A stretch of 64,000 nt of DNA from Alviniconcha marisindica (GCA_018857735.1 JABMCL010002100.1:91001-155000), one strand, 5' to 3'. Counted from the stretch's first letter, positions 1 through 47,649 are shown. Numbers and translations: made by a program. Notes: generated from the sequence alone by a model not told the origin.

Positions 1-333
1 GAATATTTAATTTTGCCAGAGCTTAAACACTGGGTTGTTTTAGTCTTGCTTGTGACACTGTAGAAAGATTCACAAATAAATATACTGTATTGAAACGCGT
101 CGATGGTGTCAAGACACATGTAATGATGTATGCTTGTTTTGGTCTTTTTTAAGTCAGGGGGATAGGGACAAAGGAGATCTATGTTTGTGGTCACAGTCTG
201 CTCTGAGAGAGTGTTCCTCAGCTTTGTTTTGTTATGGTATCTCACTGTTTTGTTGATTGTTTCCTCATTGAAACTCAGTCAGGTTGACATAATAGTTAAT
301 ACTAATAGTTAATTCTTCTTGTTCCACTTTCAG
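1..333. other. Non-coding left edge ending in a splice acceptor
   Basis: AT-rich sequence with no coding signal. It ends in a pyrimidine-rich acceptor (CAG at 331-333) feeding the exon that starts at 334. That exon begins in phase 1, so at least one earlier exon of the same gene should lie to the left of the window. Confidence 0.5.
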
Positions 334-479
334 CTGATGAAAATAACAGCAAGTTCAAGAGAAGTTTCCTCAATGAAGGGAAAGGCAGACCTCCAGCTCC
401 ACCATTGGTGCAACTTACCAACCGTGTTTTACTGCAGCTGCGAGCACTCCAGACTGAGGGTCACAAAACCGGTAAAGAT
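334..479 (+). pseudogene. Upstream exon of the transposon-like gene
   Basis: Exon bounded by a CAG acceptor (331-333) and a GTAAGT donor (480-485). It reads 2 nt plus 48 open codons in the frame that continues phase 0 into the exon starting at 879. The peptide is basic and proline-containing in the middle (GRPPAPPLV), with no motif I recognise. The intron 480-878 includes a 24-nt G run at 687-710. The missing N-terminus should be upstream of the window. Confidence 0.5.
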
Positions 480-686
480 GTAAGTATCCATAACAGTTTT
501 GTGTGAACAGAGAGCAGTAATAGCATTAGCAATGGTTTTTAAGCTTAAATAGTGTTTTTTATTGTTGTTTTTCTGCAATGTCAATGAAAAAAACGAGGGA
601 CATGTAATTGCATGCCCATTTTTATATTTGCATATATATAATGTTCTCAGTCTGTTTTTGATAACCATATTTTAATCATAATGGCT

Positions 687-710
687 GGGGGGGGGGGGGG
701 GGGGGGGGGG
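687..710. repeat. Poly-G run (24 nt)
   Basis: Uninterrupted G tract inside the intron of the transposon-like gene; it can form G-quadruplex structure and its length may vary or be misassembled. Confidence 0.95.
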
Positions 711-878
711 TTCCTGCAGAATTGAGTTGCAGCTTACAACAAAAGATGAAGTCCAGTGATACTGATACAAACCTTTTTACCTTTTCCAGATTGGTTGCCT
801 CCCAGCCCCAGGTAATAAGTGCAGTTGTGTAAAGCTATCTGTATTATTACCAAGTTTGTTGATTTTCGTGTGTTTCAG

Positions 879-3665
879 GTTGAGCGCTGGTTTAAAATGG
901 TGTTTCCATCAGTGAGCTACCCAACAAGTCGATTCGCCAACCTACTAAACAGAGCTGTCGCCAAAGTAGAGTCATATTTCAAGGAAAATGCTGATGTTGC
1001 TGCATACCTGGAAGAAAGGATTGACCTTGATGTAGTGACTTTTCCCCTCCTAAAAATGGGACTCAAACGGGCTCATGTAATGGAAAAAGAAACCTTCACG
1101 AGGCAGGCAGATGGACCTGTATCAAATGAAATTGTTGTGGATCTTGAGTCTTTCAGGATAAAGGAGAGGCTGCCAGACAAATTCACCTCAAAGTGGATCA
1201 GATGCCTTTGTAACTCCACAGACACAGACAAGGTTTTGAAAACTTCTGTCAAACAGTTGATGGACTGTCATCGATCTTTGATCAAAACCAGAAGCCAGCT
1301 TCCAAATAAATTATCTGTATTTCTTTGCATGCCATTTACAGTCCTCCCAGCAGGTGCAGCGCCAGAGACCACGTCTTTGCTACCATCGGCAGCAGCAAAG
1401 GCCCTCTCCAAAGAAACCAAACTAAAAACTTTGCTACAAGAGGAGAATTCATCTCTAAAGAACCATGTTGCCATCCTGATGGAGACTGTTCATGACTTGA
1501 GCAGAGACAAGACTGAGCTATTACAGGAAGCGACCCAAACCCAGCAACTGCTCTCTCAGCTTAACCAAACAGTAGCCAGACAGAAGACACAGATGACAGT
1601 GCCTTGTCCCGTAGAACTTCAGAAAACAAAAAGTCATCTTGAAAGAGTCAGAAATAAGCTCATCAGGTGTAGGGCTCAACTGAGGACAGCAAAAGGACTA
1701 CAGAGCAGGTTTGCACTGAGGTCAGCAAAGTTGAACCGTTTGAAAGAGACGTCTACTGCAGAGAAGCAAACCCTTGAGAATAGGATTACAACCTGCAGGG
1801 CAAAAATAGGCGGACTTGAAGCAGATAACCAGGCACTGACCAAAGAACTTGCCTCAGTTCAAGAGCAGGAGAAAGACACTCTGAGGGGAGAGAAAAATCG
1901 CTTCAGTAATAATGTTAGGAAAACTGTGATGCAGTTGCAAGGTGGTGGCAATGTTCCAGCAGGCAAGTGTAGCAAAGTCATTTGGATTATTGCAGAGAAT
2001 CTTTTTAAGACCACATTTGACGACAAGGATCTGCCCTGCCTACAGACTGCACTGAACATTGCTGACGAGGGACATGTTTTGGCAACAATCCAAGCCACAG
2101 AACAGATGCTGACAGCTGCCAACTACACGCTACATGCTGATGGAACCGGACGGAATGGCCAGAAGATTGTCGCACACCAGATATCTTTGGACAATGGTTC
2201 AACACTCAGCCTTGGATTCACAACTGTAGCTACAGAAAATGCGGACACCCTACTGGACATAACTGTACAACTGCTGAGAGAATTGACTGATGTTTATTGC
2301 ACTGATGATGCTGATAAAGAGGAAACATTTAAAGCTTTGCTTCGCAAAATGACTTCCCTCATGAGTGACTGTGCAGCTGTGATGAAGAGCTACAACAGCA
2401 AGATTAAAGATTTCATTGAGTCAGAACTTGGTCATGAAGTTTCTGTTCACTTTCTCCATTGCAATGCCCATTTTCTGCTGGGGTTAAGCCGTTCCTGTGA
2501 GACTGCTATGAAGCACGTTGAAGATGAAGTGAAGGCAGAACTCCAGCAGCAGTTGGCCAGGGACAACGATCCACGTTTTAAGCGGTACCACTCTTTGGAA
2601 CCTGCCACTGCTCGCCTCATCCGAACATTGAGCAGCATCACAGGACCAAGAGGTGATGAGAAAAATGGTTGCCGTGCTGAATGGATTGGATATTGTGATC
2701 AAGAAAAGAAGACAAGCAGAATGACGAGTTACCGATCAAATAGGTTCAACTCCTACTTTGAAGGAGCAGCTACCACTGTTTATCACCATGTGGACCTCAG
2801 AAAGTTTTTTGGTGATGGATTTTTGGGCCACTCCAACCTCAAAATTGAGAGTACTGCTGCGGACATAAAAGATGACAATCTCCTGAGTCTGGTTTGCGCA
2901 GTTGCTATCGTCTACATCAAGGTCACAGGCCCATTCTGGAATCTGCTGGAGAGTGATACTAAGTACACTGAATTCCACGTCTATGTGCAGAGAATGGAAA
3001 GCTGTTTTGACTATTAGCGAGAGGATGCTTCACAATCACAGCTACTAGATCAGCACTTCCCAGGCATTTTTAATGGAGAGTTTGCAATGGAGATGGAAAT
3101 GGCTGCTGCCATCTACCAGTTTGCTTCACTCCACTCGGCTCAAGTCAGATCAGCCCTGGAACTGGTGATGGGAGACATCTTGTTGGTCACCCGGAGGCAA
3201 CTTTCTGATTTCCTACCACCTGAGGGAAAGTATGCTCAACAGCTTCCACTTGATGTGCAGACGCAGCTTGACCATTGCCCACTCACCAACCTGATGGGAG
3301 AATATGTGTTTGGTGAAGTGGACTTTGATATGGGGAAGAAGAGGCACACCACCTTTCACCACAGGTCAAGCACACAAATGCTGCACCACAATAAAACTTC
3401 AAAGTGGCTTAGCGAGAAGAATGAGGAGGATGCCAGACAACTGTTGAAGACAGCCAGAAAGAAAGGCCGCTGGTTACGTGAACACCACAAGTTGCAAGAG
3501 GCAATCGTGCGGCAGAAGATAAGAGAGAAGTTGCTGGAAAATGAGAGGCAAAAACTCCTCAAAGCAGCTGAAGTTGCCAGGAAGTGGGCATTGCTCATCC
3601 AAAAAGTGATGGAACATGGCAGTCCATTCAAATACAAGGGCGATGTCGACTTGCTAGTGCAGTGA
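879..3665 (+). pseudogene. Transposase-like protein, coiled coil plus RNase-H-like core, interrupted by two stops
   Basis: The exon opens after the acceptor CAG at 876-878, beginning VERWFKMVFPS. One frame is open to TAG at 3015-3017, continues open in the same frame to TGA at 3663-3665, and resumes beyond. About 1420-1900 encodes Leu/Glu/Lys-rich heptads, a predicted coiled coil. About 2100-2480 holds the Asp (2139), Asp (2367) and C-x2-H (2460-2471) motifs of a DDE-type integrase fold. The third acidic residue cannot be placed with confidence. The stretch after 3017 is Lys/Arg-rich toward its end. The family resembles uncharacterised, often multi-copy proteins of invertebrates and fish; this is from memory of the motif pattern, not a search. 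Confidence 0.6.
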
Positions 3666-4309
3666 TTAAGGGGCAAAACTAAAATTAAAGAAGCCCTCAA
3701 GGATGAAATTCGCTTTCAGAAGGTGGTCATTGGCAGGAAGGGTGACCTCAAACTCTCTGGAACCACTGAACAGTTGAAACAGGTTTTGAGAGCTCATCTT
3801 GACGAGCAACCTGCCGAAGCAGATGTACCAGATGAGCCCCCTGAGAATGACGAGCCTGGCCAACCTCCACATGCAGTTGAACCAGGAGAGTTGTCTGACA
3901 CTGACCAGCAGGAGGAACCAACAAAGCTGATGCATATAACGAGTCATCAGATGACAACACGACTCCACCAAAGAAACAGCCGCGACTTCACAGAGAACAT
4001 CCTTCACCATTCATCTTCACCAAGCAGGCACAATGGGTCGCGGTCTTCTATGACCAACAGTTTTACATTGGGCAGGTCTTAGCAGTCCACAGTGACACCT
4101 CAGCCGCCATCCAGTATCTAGAGAAGACGAAAGGTCGCTCAGATTATTTTTGATGGCCAACAGTAGATGATGTAGCAAAGACAGATTCCAGATTTGTCTT
4201 TAGATGGGATTTTGATGTCAAACCAGTGTCCAGCAATTTCAGGATGTGGAAGGTGGACTGTATTGATGACATCAGTGATGGGTACCAGCGCATACAAATT
4301 GCAGCCTAA
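3666..4309 (+). pseudogene. C-terminal part of the transposon-like protein, frameshifted
   Basis: The frame used upstream stays open from 3666 to TAG 4080-4082 but loses sense after about 3920. From about 3920 the neighbouring frame carries the sensible C-terminus: a Pro/Lys-rich linker, then a conserved-looking WVAVFYDQQFYIGQVL segment near 4029-4076, a TGA at 4151-4153, and a final TAA at 4307-4309. A small indel between about 3900 and 3930 explains the switch. The aromatic-rich C-terminal segment looks like a small beta-barrel-type domain; function unknown. Confidence 0.55.
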
Positions 4310-6241
4310 TTCAGTAATAGGTCTTCTTTTTTCTTTTTAAGGCTACTTGTACATGTATACAAGACTATTGGACTTCTTTCTGTTGCAAAGGACAGTGTCA
4401 CTCAGTTGTAATCTGTGTTAAATCTAGTTTGAAATCAATCCTTTTGTACAAACTTTGTTGGCACAATAACGGTGGAGAACATCATATTCATAAACTGCAG
4501 TGGACATTTCATATGCTGAGAACTGTAATCTTCACAGGAAGCTTTCAAAAGGTAATCCATTTGATAACTCATGTGTTTCTGAATCTATTGATACCAAATA
4601 CATCATTGTAGGTGTATTAGAAGCGGAGATATCTCACTTAGAAGGTCTGCGTACATAACGTTATAGTTACTTTGGTCATAAATAAATGCAAATGGAATTT
4701 GATGTTTTTGCATTTTCAGGACATGATATGGACTTGTTGTGATCATTGTTACTGGCCAAAAAAAATTAGGATGTATATTTATACTACAGAGTGTCATAAT
4801 AAATGGCAACAAGGTGTCTGGCTCAGTTTGTGTGTGTTTGGTGTGATCTGCTTTCTCCACATTTACTCATATTCAGTTTGGTGTGTAGATATGGGCGACA
4901 AATTAAATAGTTAAAAATTCATAACTTATAGACTAATAACCTGATGCAAACACAAATCATATCAGTGAAATCGTCACAAAAAGCTCTTTCTAAATATCTG
5001 ATTACTTTTCAGTTTTGAGTACCTATATATAGTCATACCTACAGCATGTCTGGTGATGCACATTAAACAGTTAAATCTCATGCCATTATTCATTATTTAT
5101 TAACAATAACAGTGTGGTTGATAGAACAAATGCCCCCCCCCCCCCCCCCCCCCCCACCCCAAACTCAAGAAGTGGAAAGCAGTTATTTTAACTTTCCCAT
5201 GTGTGATGTTTCAACACTGCTTTTTAACAACAACAATTCTCACTTTGTGCTCTCCCTGCAGTGACAAAGTGATGATATTGATAGTCTTCACAAAGGTAAA
5301 GGTGGTCACTTAACAGAAGAAAGAGAACTGTATTTGTGTACAATGATTTGTATGTAAAGCACAAACAGAAAATACATACAAAAATACAACTTCTGACACA
5401 GGCCATTTAACATGATAAATTTAGAACTTACTGAAGTTATAAGTATACTGTGCATCCATAACTTATAACAGCAATACAGGAATGTGTGAAAAAATGCAGG
5501 ATCATGAGGATTATATTACTGCAATACTGGATACTGACAATGTCACATTCAGTGATTCACAGTGTGCGAGTCAGAACAGAAGTATTTTTGCTCATGCTTA
5601 AAATGTTCTTTAATTATTAATACTATAATAGTTACAGTAATAAATAAATAATAGTTTTTAATACACAGCTATAACATATAATGTGAAGCAAAATACTTGT
5701 ATAATTATGTTGATTGCTACCTGAAAATAACTGAAAGCTACTGCCTTTTATTTATGGGGTCAGTACTCATTTGGTCATTGCAATACTATTTTATTATTTA
5801 CGTAAACCATGCTGTGAACTGGATACATACAATGCCTACCACTGTACCAGCAAGTATAAGCTCAACAGTATCCATGACCATGGAAGAAGGCAACTGGATA
5901 AAAACTGACAAAAATCTGCTGTAACTTGAGTTACTCTTAATATAAATAATAGTTACAGCTTACAGTTACACTGTGACAGGCATTTGAAAAACACAGTGAT
6001 ACAGAAAGTAAAAATATTTTTCTTGCGATAACAGCTGCTGTGGAAATAATGTAGAATTTCCACAATGTCAAATTGACTCATTGAGCAGTACTCACTACTA
6101 CCCACTTTGCACAAAGTCACTGGCTTAGTTTTAGAATTAAACTTTAAAGAGGTGATTTGGTTGTTTCTGGAACTGTCATTGTGTCAATGGTCAGATCAAG
6201 TTAGTATAACTATAACTATAAGAATTCCCACTTTGAGCAGC
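4310..6241. other. Non-coding AT-rich stretch
   Basis: No exon, RNA gene or recognisable repeat apart from a 23-nt poly-C run at 5133-5155. The 3' end of the transposon-like element must lie somewhere near its left edge, but no terminal repeat is visible. Confidence 0.5.
5133..5155. repeat. Poly-C run (23 nt)
   Basis: Uninterrupted C tract followed by ACCCC. Confidence 0.95.
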
Positions 6242-6245
6242 TTAA

Positions 6246-6964
6246 CTCTTTCAAGGCTTTCTGCGTCTTAAGACGCGGAACTTAGCAGTACGCTTGATGA
6301 CAATCCGCGTCTTCGGATGCGGTAAGAATTAAAAAAACTTTAACGGTCTGAGCGAGTTTCACATTGGTTGGAGGCAATTTATTACACTCACTGCATCAGT
6401 TTCAGACACTTTTGGTAATCCCTCTTAGTCCAGTCGAGTGTTCCTTTGTCTGTTTTGGCCTTTGTTAGTAACACGTGTGAAACTGATGAAAGATGTATGT
6501 TTCAAAATGGCAGTGCACAGAGTGAACATGCATTACTCAATGAGGGAAGCTGTGGAATTAGTACAGAATGAGGGCTCGGATATAGAAGATTTTTTGGACA
6601 GTGGTTCTGAAGAGAACATTGTTGATTCTGGAGAGGAGTTTGTGCCAGTAGATCTCGAGGTGGACTCGAGTGACAGCGATAATAACATCTTCATTTTCAT
6701 CATTGGGATCCGTGCAACCAGTAGAATAAAACTTCTATTTTTTCACTGTGTTTGGATAGTTCCTGCTTTGCTGTTGTGACAGAGAAAGGTATCCGATATG
6801 GCTCTATGGATCATTTATCTGACAAGTACACATCCTAAGCTTTCTAAAAATGTATATGTTTATCTTATTATTCCTAGCAGTTTATTTATTACAATTTTTT
6901 TAAATGGGCAAAAACAGTGCATCAGCAGGAGCCAAGAGCGTCATTTTGTGGTGTCTTGAATGAG
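6246..6964 (+). mobile_element. Truncated piggyBac-like element flanked by TTAA
   Basis: The left end reads TTAA (6242-6245) then CTCTTTCAAGGC. The right end, read on the minus strand, is TTAA (6965-6968) then CTCATTCAAGAC, matching 10 of 12 positions. TTAA is the obligatory piggyBac target and duplication. Just inside the left end is a perfect 14-bp palindrome with TTAA at its centre (GCGTCTTAAGACGC, about 6265-6278) and a related imperfect hairpin near 6306-6322. At 719 bp it is too short for a full transposase, so it is non-autonomous or internally deleted. Confidence 0.6.
6507..6779 (+). pseudogene. Acidic N-terminal remnant of a piggyBac-type transposase
   Basis: From the ATG at 6507 (context AAAATGG; another in-frame ATG lies at 6486) the frame encodes about 90 residues to a TGA at 6777-6779. 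The first half is rich in Asp, Glu and Ser (for example SDIEDFLDSGSEEN), the usual character of piggyBac/PGBD N-termini, and then turns into unrelated hydrophobic sequence. The catalytic DDD domain is absent. The piggyBac call rests on composition plus the TTAA-flanked ends. Confidence 0.45.
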
Positions 6965-6968
6965 TTAA

Positions 6969-7482
6969 TCAAGTTAATGCCAGAATCACTCAGATTCCCA
7001 CTTTGTTTAAAATTGGTAAGGTTTACACGGTTTACAATTTGTTGTTGTTGTCATTGCATGGCTAGTGGGGTGTTGTCTAAATTCTTTGCTTTAATACTAT
7101 GCCAGGAAAGCTTGGTGATCTATGCATAAATGTACAGATTCTGAGTGAGCAATTTAAGAATTTTCAAGGTGCCATTTTTCTTGTTTTTTATGATGAGAGA
7201 GAGAGAGAGAGTCTGCATGTAAGCTGTTAAGAATAAGATTAAAGATAGAAGTAAATTATACCACTAGCAAACAGAGCTTTAGAAAAAGAGAGAGAGAAGA
7301 AGAAGTAAATAATAGTTAATAGGTAATAATAACCCTTGTCACAATGTGATATATATTATATATATATTAAATTATTATATATACATGTATCAAGACACAA
7401 GTTGTCTGAAATGAGCTTTTGACTTGGTGATAAAGCAGTACCTAGTACTGTGTGTTATCTGAAATTCCAGTTTCATTTACAG
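6969..7482. other. Non-coding sequence upstream of the first visible SMARCD exon
   Basis: Contains a short (GA)n tract at about 7193-7211 and an AT-dinucleotide patch near 7350-7384, then a polypyrimidine tract and the CAG acceptor at 7480-7482. No start-codon exon for SMARCD could be recognised here. Confidence 0.5.
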
Positions 7483-43706
<36,224 letters not shown>

Positions 43707-44286
43707 ATGACCCCCTGGCATTGTCTTATTTCTCAGCCAGCGCAACTCAGCAATCTCAAATTCATCTTTACATGTGTCTGTGTTCAGCTTCTTTGTCCTC
43801 ACAGCACAATTGTATAGCACTACTCAAATTATTGTTGTCCATTCTCATTGTCGTGCCGTTCGCCATGCGACCACTGAAGTGAAAGTTGAAGGCAGCTTGA
43901 TCCACACAGACAGTGGTGACAGGACTGGTGTATGTTTTGTGCTTGTGGAAATAACAAGTGTGGCATCTGTCAGTATTTGCCCCCAAAACCCTATTTCCCC
44001 CATCTCCCACCCCACCCTGTTGAAAAACAGACATAGCAAAACATCTTTTCAAGAATCCCCAAATTTTCATTATAGACACTGAGAGTGAAATAAGATGACT
44101 GACAAAAGGGTTTGTTGTAAGAGTAGCAACACTGCAAAGGGGAGGGTCGATTTGGTGGAAATGTTGCATGAAGGGTATGTTTTTGCAGGTTAGGTATAGT
44201 GCCTATCTGGGTATTCATCCTGAGGTGACCTTGTGGGGTTGACAGGATGTTGACATCCAAGAACTAACTGTCTGACTTGAGTGGGG

Positions 44287-44390
44287 GATGTTGTGTAGGT
44301 GGAGGTGTTGAGTGGGTGGGAGGTGTTAAGTGAGTGGGTTAGGGGTGTTGAGTGGGTGGGGGGTGTTGAGTGGGTAGGGGTTGGGAGACA
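44287..44390. repeat. Short minisatellite, 18-25 bp unit
   Basis: Four to five copies of GTGTTGAGTGGGTGGG with variable G runs. Confidence 0.85.
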
Positions 44391-44630
44391 ATTGGATGGG
44401 GTACCAAAGCAAAGATGCAAGTTGCTTAAAAACGTAGAAGATTGCACACATCTCTATTCGCAGGCTTCAGCTGGTGGTTTTATTAATATTAAGTGGATTT
44501 TTCCCCCTGTGGCCGTTGGTGCTTTGAGCAGTTAAAATGTTGGATGAATGCGTTTAGTGTTTACTTTTTTGTTTTATTTTGGATAACATGTGAATTTGAC
44601 GTAGAGGTAGTGTGTAGCAGTTTTACGTGC

Positions 44631-44636
44631 AATAAA
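44631..44636 (+). terminator. Polyadenylation signal AATAAA (proximal)
   Basis: AATAAA within TGCAATAAATCC, about 925 bases after the SMARCD stop. Candidate proximal cleavage site. Confidence 0.4.
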
Positions 44637-45266
44637 TCCTGTATTTTTATGCCTTGGCACTGGATTTATCATCTGCTGCACAGCTCACTCACTGCCACTG
44701 AATTTTTTATTCTTTCTCTCTCTCTCTTCAAATAATTTTTTGGGGGTTGTAATTATTTTTGGTCTCATGTATTTTTCAGCTGTTTCTATCCTTTGGATAA
44801 CACTACAAAAACTGTCTTTCTCTTGTTCCTACCCTCATCACTGCCTCCACCCCATTCTGAGTGTGACAAGGGTAGTTAGGGGTGGGCTCTTCAATGGGAT
44901 GTTTATGTTTGTGTATTATAGTGTCTGCTCTTTTATTATTGTCGCTTGCAGCCCATTTTGACATAGGAATAGCTGTCAAATGATTTCAAGTCACAGAAGT
45001 CTACTTTTAACTAGCAGTCTAGTCTAAAGCCTGTTTAAAGAAAAAGACAATGAGGCTGCATATTTCATCTGTTAGAGTCCTGTGTACACTGTGTAGTGTG
45101 TTTGGGGGTGGGGGTGGGTAAGCTGAAACTCATTGGTAATAGAACTGGTTCAGCTTGAAGAGAGAGTACATTGCGAAGGTGCTGCTGAAACACATGATAA
45201 CCGAAATGGTAGAAAGGATTGGCAACATGTGGACTGATTGAAATGTACATTATCTGTGAGTGAATG

Positions 45267-45272
45267 AATAAA
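45267..45272 (+). terminator. Polyadenylation signal AATAAA (distal)
   Basis: AATAAA followed by GT-rich sequence (GTATTGTG, GTGTAGTTGTGTT), the usual downstream element arrangement. It lies just before the CpG-rich transition. Confidence 0.45.
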
Positions 45273-45539
45273 GTATTGTGCCCTTTAATGTGCGAACTGT
45301 GTAGTTGTGTTAATAGTTGCACATCTGTTTCTCCATTTCTGTGTCTCGGTCTGTCTCTGCCTGTCTCTATAGATGTCTCCCTTTTTCTCTGTCTTTAAGT
45401 TAAACAAGGAAAAAAGAAAAGATAACACAGAAATTCATCTTAGTTAAAAGTTTACACACATGCACACGCACACCACACACACACTCCTGCACACATGCAC
45501 ACTTCATAGAATACCTATGAACATAAGCTGATTTTGCAA

Positions 45540-46300
45540 CAGCGATTTTTTGATATGCGTGTTTCTTGGGGGGAGGGGGGCTGCGAAACAAACGTGACTA
45601 CCGGAGTGGACAACACTGCATAGCAGACAAAACTCGTCGTTAAGAACTAAAGCACCGCAGATGATAGTCACGCCGGGAAAGACAGCGCAAAGAAACGTAA
45701 CTCTCTAATTCTCCAGTCTTTATATATATTTGCACGAGTTACTTCCCGTTGGCCGACGACTCTGCTACAGCGACCCGGAAGTTGACCAGACTCATCGGTC
45801 GCGAGTTGTGTTGGTGAACCATTAATTTGATTAACGCAGTGCTGTCTCCGAAGAGGTACACTCATAGTTCAGGAGCTGTGTGAGAGTCGAGGTGGCCGTC
45901 CTAACGAGCCTTCTGGTTTCCGTGGACGTAAAGCTATATTGAACCATGCTTCGGCTTGTCCCTAATATGTCAACTGACAATCTGAGGACATTAAGCGACA
46001 CCACCTACCTAACACCTACCTACCTACCGAAGAGGTACTGGCGTGGACCGAGAACCCAGGAAGTGAGGGAAGGGGAGACAATACTGGTGGACTTTTTGTT
46101 TTGTTTTGCATGCATTATCATATTTCAGATTCGATTCCGTGCCCGCTCAGCTAGTCAGTCAGTGGTTATTTTGACATTTTCGTCTTGTCTCCTTATCGTC
46201 CACAATGAATAATAATAGGAAAGTGGCTCGATTTGCTGCCCTTCTAACGGCCGTTTTCTAAGATTCCCGACAGTATGATAGTTGTTCATAAGAGAGAGAC
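45540..46300. other. Start of CpG-normal intergenic DNA
   Basis: CpG density rises several-fold relative to 43707-45400 by eye. An AT-rich TTTATATATATTT lies at 45719-45731. It may include promoter sequence of a neighbouring gene, but no exon was recognised apart from the SINE copy at 45868-46030. Confidence 0.4.
45868..46030 (+). mobile_element. SINE copy (3' body) with (CTAC)n tail
   Basis: Contains GTCGAGGTGGCCGTCCTAAC, TTCCGTGGACGTAAAGC and a tail of CTACCTA units. It is nearly identical to 51929-52095 apart from short deletions. Confidence 0.75.
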
Positions 46301-47220
46301 AGAGTCAATACAGTACATTGCTTACTAGTTATTTAGCCTTTTTTTATTTATTTTAATTTTATTTCAATATATATATATAAGTCTCAGTATCTGTTGGACG
46401 AAAATTGTCTTGAGAAGTTTAGCTCATTTAAAAAAAAAAAAAAAAATGAAAGAAAGAAAAGGATAACCGTGTGACAAACCAGAAGAAATAAGCCGTATCA
46501 TTTGTCATACAGTGCGCCGAGCATTCAGCTGTAGAAAACTCAACTTCCGTGACTGCGTGACTGAGCGGGTGACGAACTGAACCACTCCGCTCCGAGTAAA
46601 ATAAGGATGTAAACAAACACAAACCAGGTCAGAGTGACAGCCACCACCGTTGAGGAAACTGAAAAAAAGTTATGTTAATATACAGTTTCACAAAGCCTGT
46701 CCGGCTACGCTTTTTCGCCCGTAACTCAACGAGTAACTCACGGTGCAAGGCCTACGCCGTTGAGATGACGCACATGAAAGTTTTGACCAATGCACAGGCA
46801 GGTTACATCCGCTATTAACCCCCGGGACAAGTCGAGTCATCAGCCAGTTCCTCAATAATGCGATAACAGTCGATTTCAGTTCTACAATGGCGGGAGGAGG
46901 GAGGGAGACAGGATTGGCCTCACCGCCACCTTTCTTCTGACATGTTCATGGCTTTAATTGTCTGTGATCGGCCCCGGTTCAGTCAATGCTGGGTTCAGGT
47001 CAAGGTCGACAGGGGAGAGAAATAATAAACGGGTTTACTCTTAGCCTACTACTTGGCGTTGTTGTAGCCATGGTTGTAGCCTACTCCTGATGCGTAGACC
47101 GCCAAACGGCGGAAGGCAATGATAAAGCAGACACCTCCAAAACTGCAAGGAAGGCACAGACATCACGTCCAAAAACTGAACTGGGAGCTATATTTGATGA
47201 TACTGGCACATTCAGCCACC
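46300..47220. other. Unique CpG-containing intergenic sequence
   Basis: No gene recognised. An ATG in strong context at 46886 (ACAATGGCGGGAGG) opens only 17 codons and has no convincing donor. An A run lies at 46430-46446. Confidence 0.4.
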
Positions 47221-47232
47221 CGTTTAATTTCC

Positions 47233-47236
<4 letters not shown>

Positions 47237-47278
<42 letters not shown>
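47237..47278. repeat. (GT)n microsatellite
   Basis: About 21 GT units. Confidence 0.95.
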
Positions 47279-47279
<1 letters not shown>

Positions 47280-47489
47280 CTATATCACGAGACAGGCTAA
47301 ATCTTGAATCTTGCTTCAATGAATAATGTACTTCCCTAGCTAAATCAATCTGCTCGAAATAGATAAATAAAGAAGAAAAAAGAAAAATAAGACAACTGAA
47401 AAAAACAAAAGGACTGCATTCATGATTCGAGCACAAAAAAATGTTGTTTTTCTCTCTCAGTTTTTGCGGTTGAGATGGAAAGCAGAGAA

Positions 47490-47565
47490 GTGTGTGTGCG
47501 TGTGTGTCTGTGTCTGTGTCTGTGCGTTCGTGCGTGCGTGCCGTGCAGGTGTGTGTGTGTCTGCG

Positions 47566-47648
<83 letters not shown>
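47490..47648. repeat. (GT)n microsatellite, imperfect then pure
   Basis: Imperfect GT/GC-containing sequence 47490-47573, then a pure tract of about 37 GT units to 47647. Confidence 0.95.

Positions 47649-47649
<1 letters not shown>

Larger units (their letters stand above)
334..4309 (+). mobile_element. Decayed DDE-type DNA-transposon-like coding region
   Basis: A two-exon reading frame (334-479 and 879 onward, both phase-consistent across a GT/AG intron) runs to a final TAA at 4307-4309. The main frame encodes a long coiled coil followed by an RNase-H-like core: an HADGT motif (Asp codon 2139-2141), an MSD motif 76 residues later (Asp codon 2367-2369), then a C-x2-H motif (Cys 2460-2462, His 2469-2471). 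A C/D-x2-H after the second Asp is known in hAT, P, Kolobok, MULE and related transposases; assigning it to one superfamily is not possible by eye. Three in-frame stops and one frameshift show it is not functional as it stands. No terminal inverted repeats or target duplications were identified; the left end is probably outside the window. Confidence 0.6.
43707..45300 (+). other. SMARCD1: Probable SMARCD 3' untranslated region
   Basis: CpG-poor, no coding frame of note. It contains a GTGTTGAGTGGGTGGGG-type minisatellite at 44287-44390 and two AATAAA signals. The exact transcript end cannot be fixed from sequence. Confidence 0.5.

Noticed and set aside
791..812. Possible 22-nt microexon between the two transposon-like exons (CCAG ... 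GTAATA)
   Set aside because: Its length would shift the frame and put a TGA at the start of the next exon, whereas direct splicing 479 to 879 keeps the frame open.
4429..7129. Upstream SMARCD start exon
   Set aside because: No ATG-containing exon with a phase-0 donor and Pro/Gly-rich coding was found before 7483; the start is probably outside the window.
45946..46212. 89-codon open frame
   Set aside because: Its first part lies in a SINE copy and the rest has no coding character.
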